A DNA stretch of 64,000 nucleotides from Paenibacillus periandrae. GTDB lineage: Bacteria > Bacillota > Bacilli > Paenibacillales > NBRC-103111. Positions 62,261-64,000 of this stretch are shown piece by piece. The translations under genes and the position numbers were made by a program. Position 1 is the first letter of the stretch, and each line of letters opens with the position of its first letter. The notes below the pieces were generated by a model. It worked only from the letters and a program-made list of their open reading frames with translations. It did not search any database and had not been told where the DNA came from. The DNA lies in the NCBI RefSeq assembly GCF_022458865.1, contig NZ_JAJNMU010000003.1, positions 310,001 through 374,000 on the forward strand, written 5' to 3'.

Positions 62261-63268
62261 ATGCAAAAGAAAGCCATATTTTTGGCCGAGCAGGATAACA
62301 TCATGATTAATCGGGTATTTGATGAAAACGTGAGGGACAGGCTTAATCAGCAGGTAGAGCTGCAGCCGATATGGATCAACCCTAGCAATGCCAACCTGCA
62401 CAAGGACGAGCTTGCTGGAGTGGTAATTGCTTTTTCTACATGGGGGCTTCCCTTATTCACAGCTGAGGAGCTTCAGCTCTATTTGCCTAATTTGAAAGTC
62501 TTATTTTATGCTGCCGGTTCAGTCCAACGTTTTGCTAGAGTATACATGTCGCGCAATTGTGCTGTTGTCAGTACTTGGGCTGCTAACGCAGTACCTGTTG
62601 CCGAATATACAGCTGCGCAAATTGTACTGGCCAATAAAGGTTACTTTCAAACAGCGCTCCATTGTAAGCGTAACCATGAAGATGCCAAAAAGCTGGCCCA
62701 ACTGTATCCAGGCAATTATGCAGCAAGAGTGGGAATTCTCGGTGCCGGTATGATCGGTAAAAAAGTGATTGAGCTGCTGAGACCCTTCAATATTCAGATC
62801 GACGTATTCGATCCGTATTTGCCCGATACAGCTGCTGTAGAGCTCGGTGTACGTAAAACCGATTTGCTGGATATTTTTACGAACTGTGATGTCATCTCTA
62901 ATCATCTGGCTAACCTGCCGGCTACTGTTGGGATGCTGAATGAGCAGCATTTTGACAAGATGAAGCAACATGCGACTTTTATCAATACAGGACGCGGCGC
63001 TCAGCTTGTTGAAGATCATTTGATACAAGCTCTTCGTGAAGTGCCGACCCGGACAGCTGTGCTGGATGTGACTCATCCCGAGCCTGTGAGTCGTGACAGC
63101 GCTCTATTGGAATTGAATAATGTAATTTTGACTCCGCATATTGCCGGAAGTATGGGCAACGAGGTGGCAAGAATGGGACACTTTGCTGCCGGAGAGTGCG
63201 AACGCTATATGAGTGGCGTTCCCTTGCAATATCAGGTTACACTGAGTATGCTGGAAACCATGGCGTGA
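62261..63268 (+). CDS. D-2-hydroxyacid dehydrogenase-like protein
   Basis: A 335-residue member of the NAD-dependent 2-hydroxyacid dehydrogenase family. It has GILGAGMIGKKV for cofactor binding, NTGRGAQLVED with the substrate arginine, DVTHPEPV with the acidic residue and TPHIAGSMG with the catalytic histidine. CAGGAGG lies nine bases before the ATG at 62261. It is followed 88 bases later by a sugar phosphate isomerase-like gene, so a role in sugar acid metabolism is more likely than in amino acid metabolism. It is only distantly similar to the 373-1329 gene. Confidence 0.87.
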   Translation: MQKKAIFLAEQDNIMINRVFDENVRDRLNQQVELQPIWINPSNANLHKDELAGVVIAFSTWGLPLFTAEELQLYLPNLKVLFYAAGSVQRFARVYMSRNCAVVSTWAANAVPVAEYTAAQIVLANKGYFQTALHCKRNHEDAKKLAQLYPGNYAARVGILGAGMIGKKVIELLRPFNIQIDVFDPYLPDTAAVELGVRKTDLLDIFTNCDVISNHLANLPATVGMLNEQHFDKMKQHATFINTGRGAQLVEDHLIQALREVPTRTAVLDVTHPEPVSRDSALLELNNVILTPHIAGSMGNEVARMGHFAAGECERYMSGVPLQYQVTLSMLETMA

Positions 63269-63356
63269 CCTATAACGGGCTGGAATTCCTACCTAACTGG
63301 CAAACATATAATCAACCATACGTAGACAGCACTATTTAGACATTGGAGGATATACA

Positions 63357-64000
63357 TTGATACAAACAGGACTTTTATCAGTTACTTTTCGTCAGTTGTC
63401 TCCACTTGAAATTATTCAGCTTGTCGCTCAGGCCGGCTTGCAGGCTATCGAATGGGGCGGTGATATTCATGTACCTCACGGGGATGTGAATCGGGCCAGG
63501 GAAGTCAAGAACTGGACGGAATCAGTGGGAATCACGATTGCTTCCTACGGCTCCTACTACCGGGTTGGGTGCACCAATAAAGAGGGTTTGACCTTTGAGC
63601 AGGTTTTGGAATCGGCATCAGCCTTGCACGCTCCTGCGATACGGGTTTGGGCGGGAGATCAAGGCTCGGCTCTGGCTGACGACGCATGGTGGGACAAGGT
63701 AATTACCGACGCGGCAAGAATCGCTGATCTGGCGCAGGAAGCGGGGATCACCGTTGATTTTGAATATCACGGAAACACCTTGACGGATACACGCGAAACG
63801 GCAGTTCGCTTACTGGAGGGAATCGGACATCCGAATATACGCTGCAACTGGCAGCCATCTGTCGCTTTGACCATTGAACAGAGACAGCAGGATTTACGAG
63901 CAGTCCTGCCTTGGCTGGCTAATGTCCATGTGTTTCAATGGGAGCCGGGCGTGCGCAGGCCCTTGACGGATGGCTTGGAGGAATGGCGCGATTATGTTAG
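63357..64000 (+). CDS. Sugar phosphate isomerase/epimerase family protein (3' end outside window)
   Basis: An open frame begins at TTG 63357 after GGAGG and stays open to the end of the window (214 codons). It reads QTGLLSVTFRQLSPLEIIQL, then GLQAIEWGGDIHVPHGD, IRVWAGDQGSA and VDFEYHGNTLTDT. These are strands of the xylose isomerase-like TIM barrel (AP endonuclease 2 superfamily), with metal-binding Glu and His in EYHG. It follows a 2-hydroxyacid dehydrogenase in the same direction. The substrate is probably a sugar or sugar acid. Confidence 0.82.
   Translation, partial: MIQTGLLSVTFRQLSPLEIIQLVAQAGLQAIEWGGDIHVPHGDVNRAREVKNWTESVGITIASYGSYYRVGCTNKEGLTFEQVLESASALHAPAIRVWAGDQGSALADDAWWDKVITDAARIADLAQEAGITVDFEYHGNTLTDTRETAVRLLEGIGHPNIRCNWQPSVALTIEQRQQDLRAVLPWLANVHVFQWEPGVRRPLTDGLEEWRDYV

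Overview
The window looks like chromosomal DNA of a Paenibacillus-type endospore-forming Firmicute. The evidence is a gerA-type spore germination operon, strong AGGAGG ribosome binding sites, LplABC-type sugar transporters, a membrane-bound AraC regulator of the type common in Paenibacillus, several copper-amine-oxidase-like 'stalk' domain proteins, and frequent GTG/TTG starts. This assignment is inferred from gene content and style; no rRNA or other marker gene is present. I saw no tRNA, rRNA or CRISPR array.

Region 1 (1-15.9 kb) is ordinary chromosome. It carries the end of an NAD(P)-binding oxidoreductase, a D-2-hydroxyacid dehydrogenase, a chorismate synthase of the E. coli-like type, an MFS transporter, the gerA-gerB-gerC operon on the minus strand, a secreted CYTH-like protein, and a LysR regulator divergent from an Fe(III)/phosphonate-type ABC transporter operon (ATPase, lipoprotein, fused double permease) that ends in a beta-CASP-like metallo-hydrolase.

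Region 2 (15.9-36.5 kb) is a patchwork of broken genes and small AT-rich accessory genes. Relics include a truncated aldo/keto reductase, the ends of a YesM/YesN two-component pair cut by a group II intron fragment, the C-terminus of a tyrosine recombinase, two separated pieces of a sialidase-like gene, an eCIS-type N-terminal relic with a stop codon, an IS6-family 3' end with its terminal repeat, a truncated SDR, a twice-frameshifted IS4-family element with terminal repeats, and a headless P-loop kinase. Intact genes among them include an Xre regulator with membrane partners, a DUF6508-like gene, HAD phosphatase, MerR, HxlR with an MdaB-like quinone reductase, dihydrofolate reductase, two stalk proteins, an MmyB-type regulator with a quinone oxidoreductase, and two GNAT acetyltransferases.

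Region 3 (36.5-51.7 kb) is a carbohydrate utilisation locus on the plus strand: an AraC/Cache regulator, an LplA lipoprotein, a GH42-type beta-galactosidase, an enolase-superfamily (mandelate racemase subgroup) enzyme, a large glycosidase-like protein, permeases LplB and LplC, and a second large glycosidase-like protein paralogous to the first. I cannot place the two large proteins in a known glycosidase family; they are the most interesting content of the window. A plausible reading is import of an oligosaccharide, intracellular trimming by GH42 and the two large enzymes, and dehydration of a released sugar acid by the enolase-family enzyme. Only the families are seen; the substrate is inference.

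Region 4 (51.7-64 kb) returns to mixed chromosome: a DedA protein, thioredoxin-like and glyoxalase II-like proteins, a GH2 glycosidase divergent from an ArsR-type regulator with a spaced operator-like repeat between them, a small spore-type membrane protein, a nitroreductase, a stalk protein, a second-type citrate synthase, another D-2-hydroxyacid dehydrogenase and the start of a sugar phosphate isomerase/epimerase.
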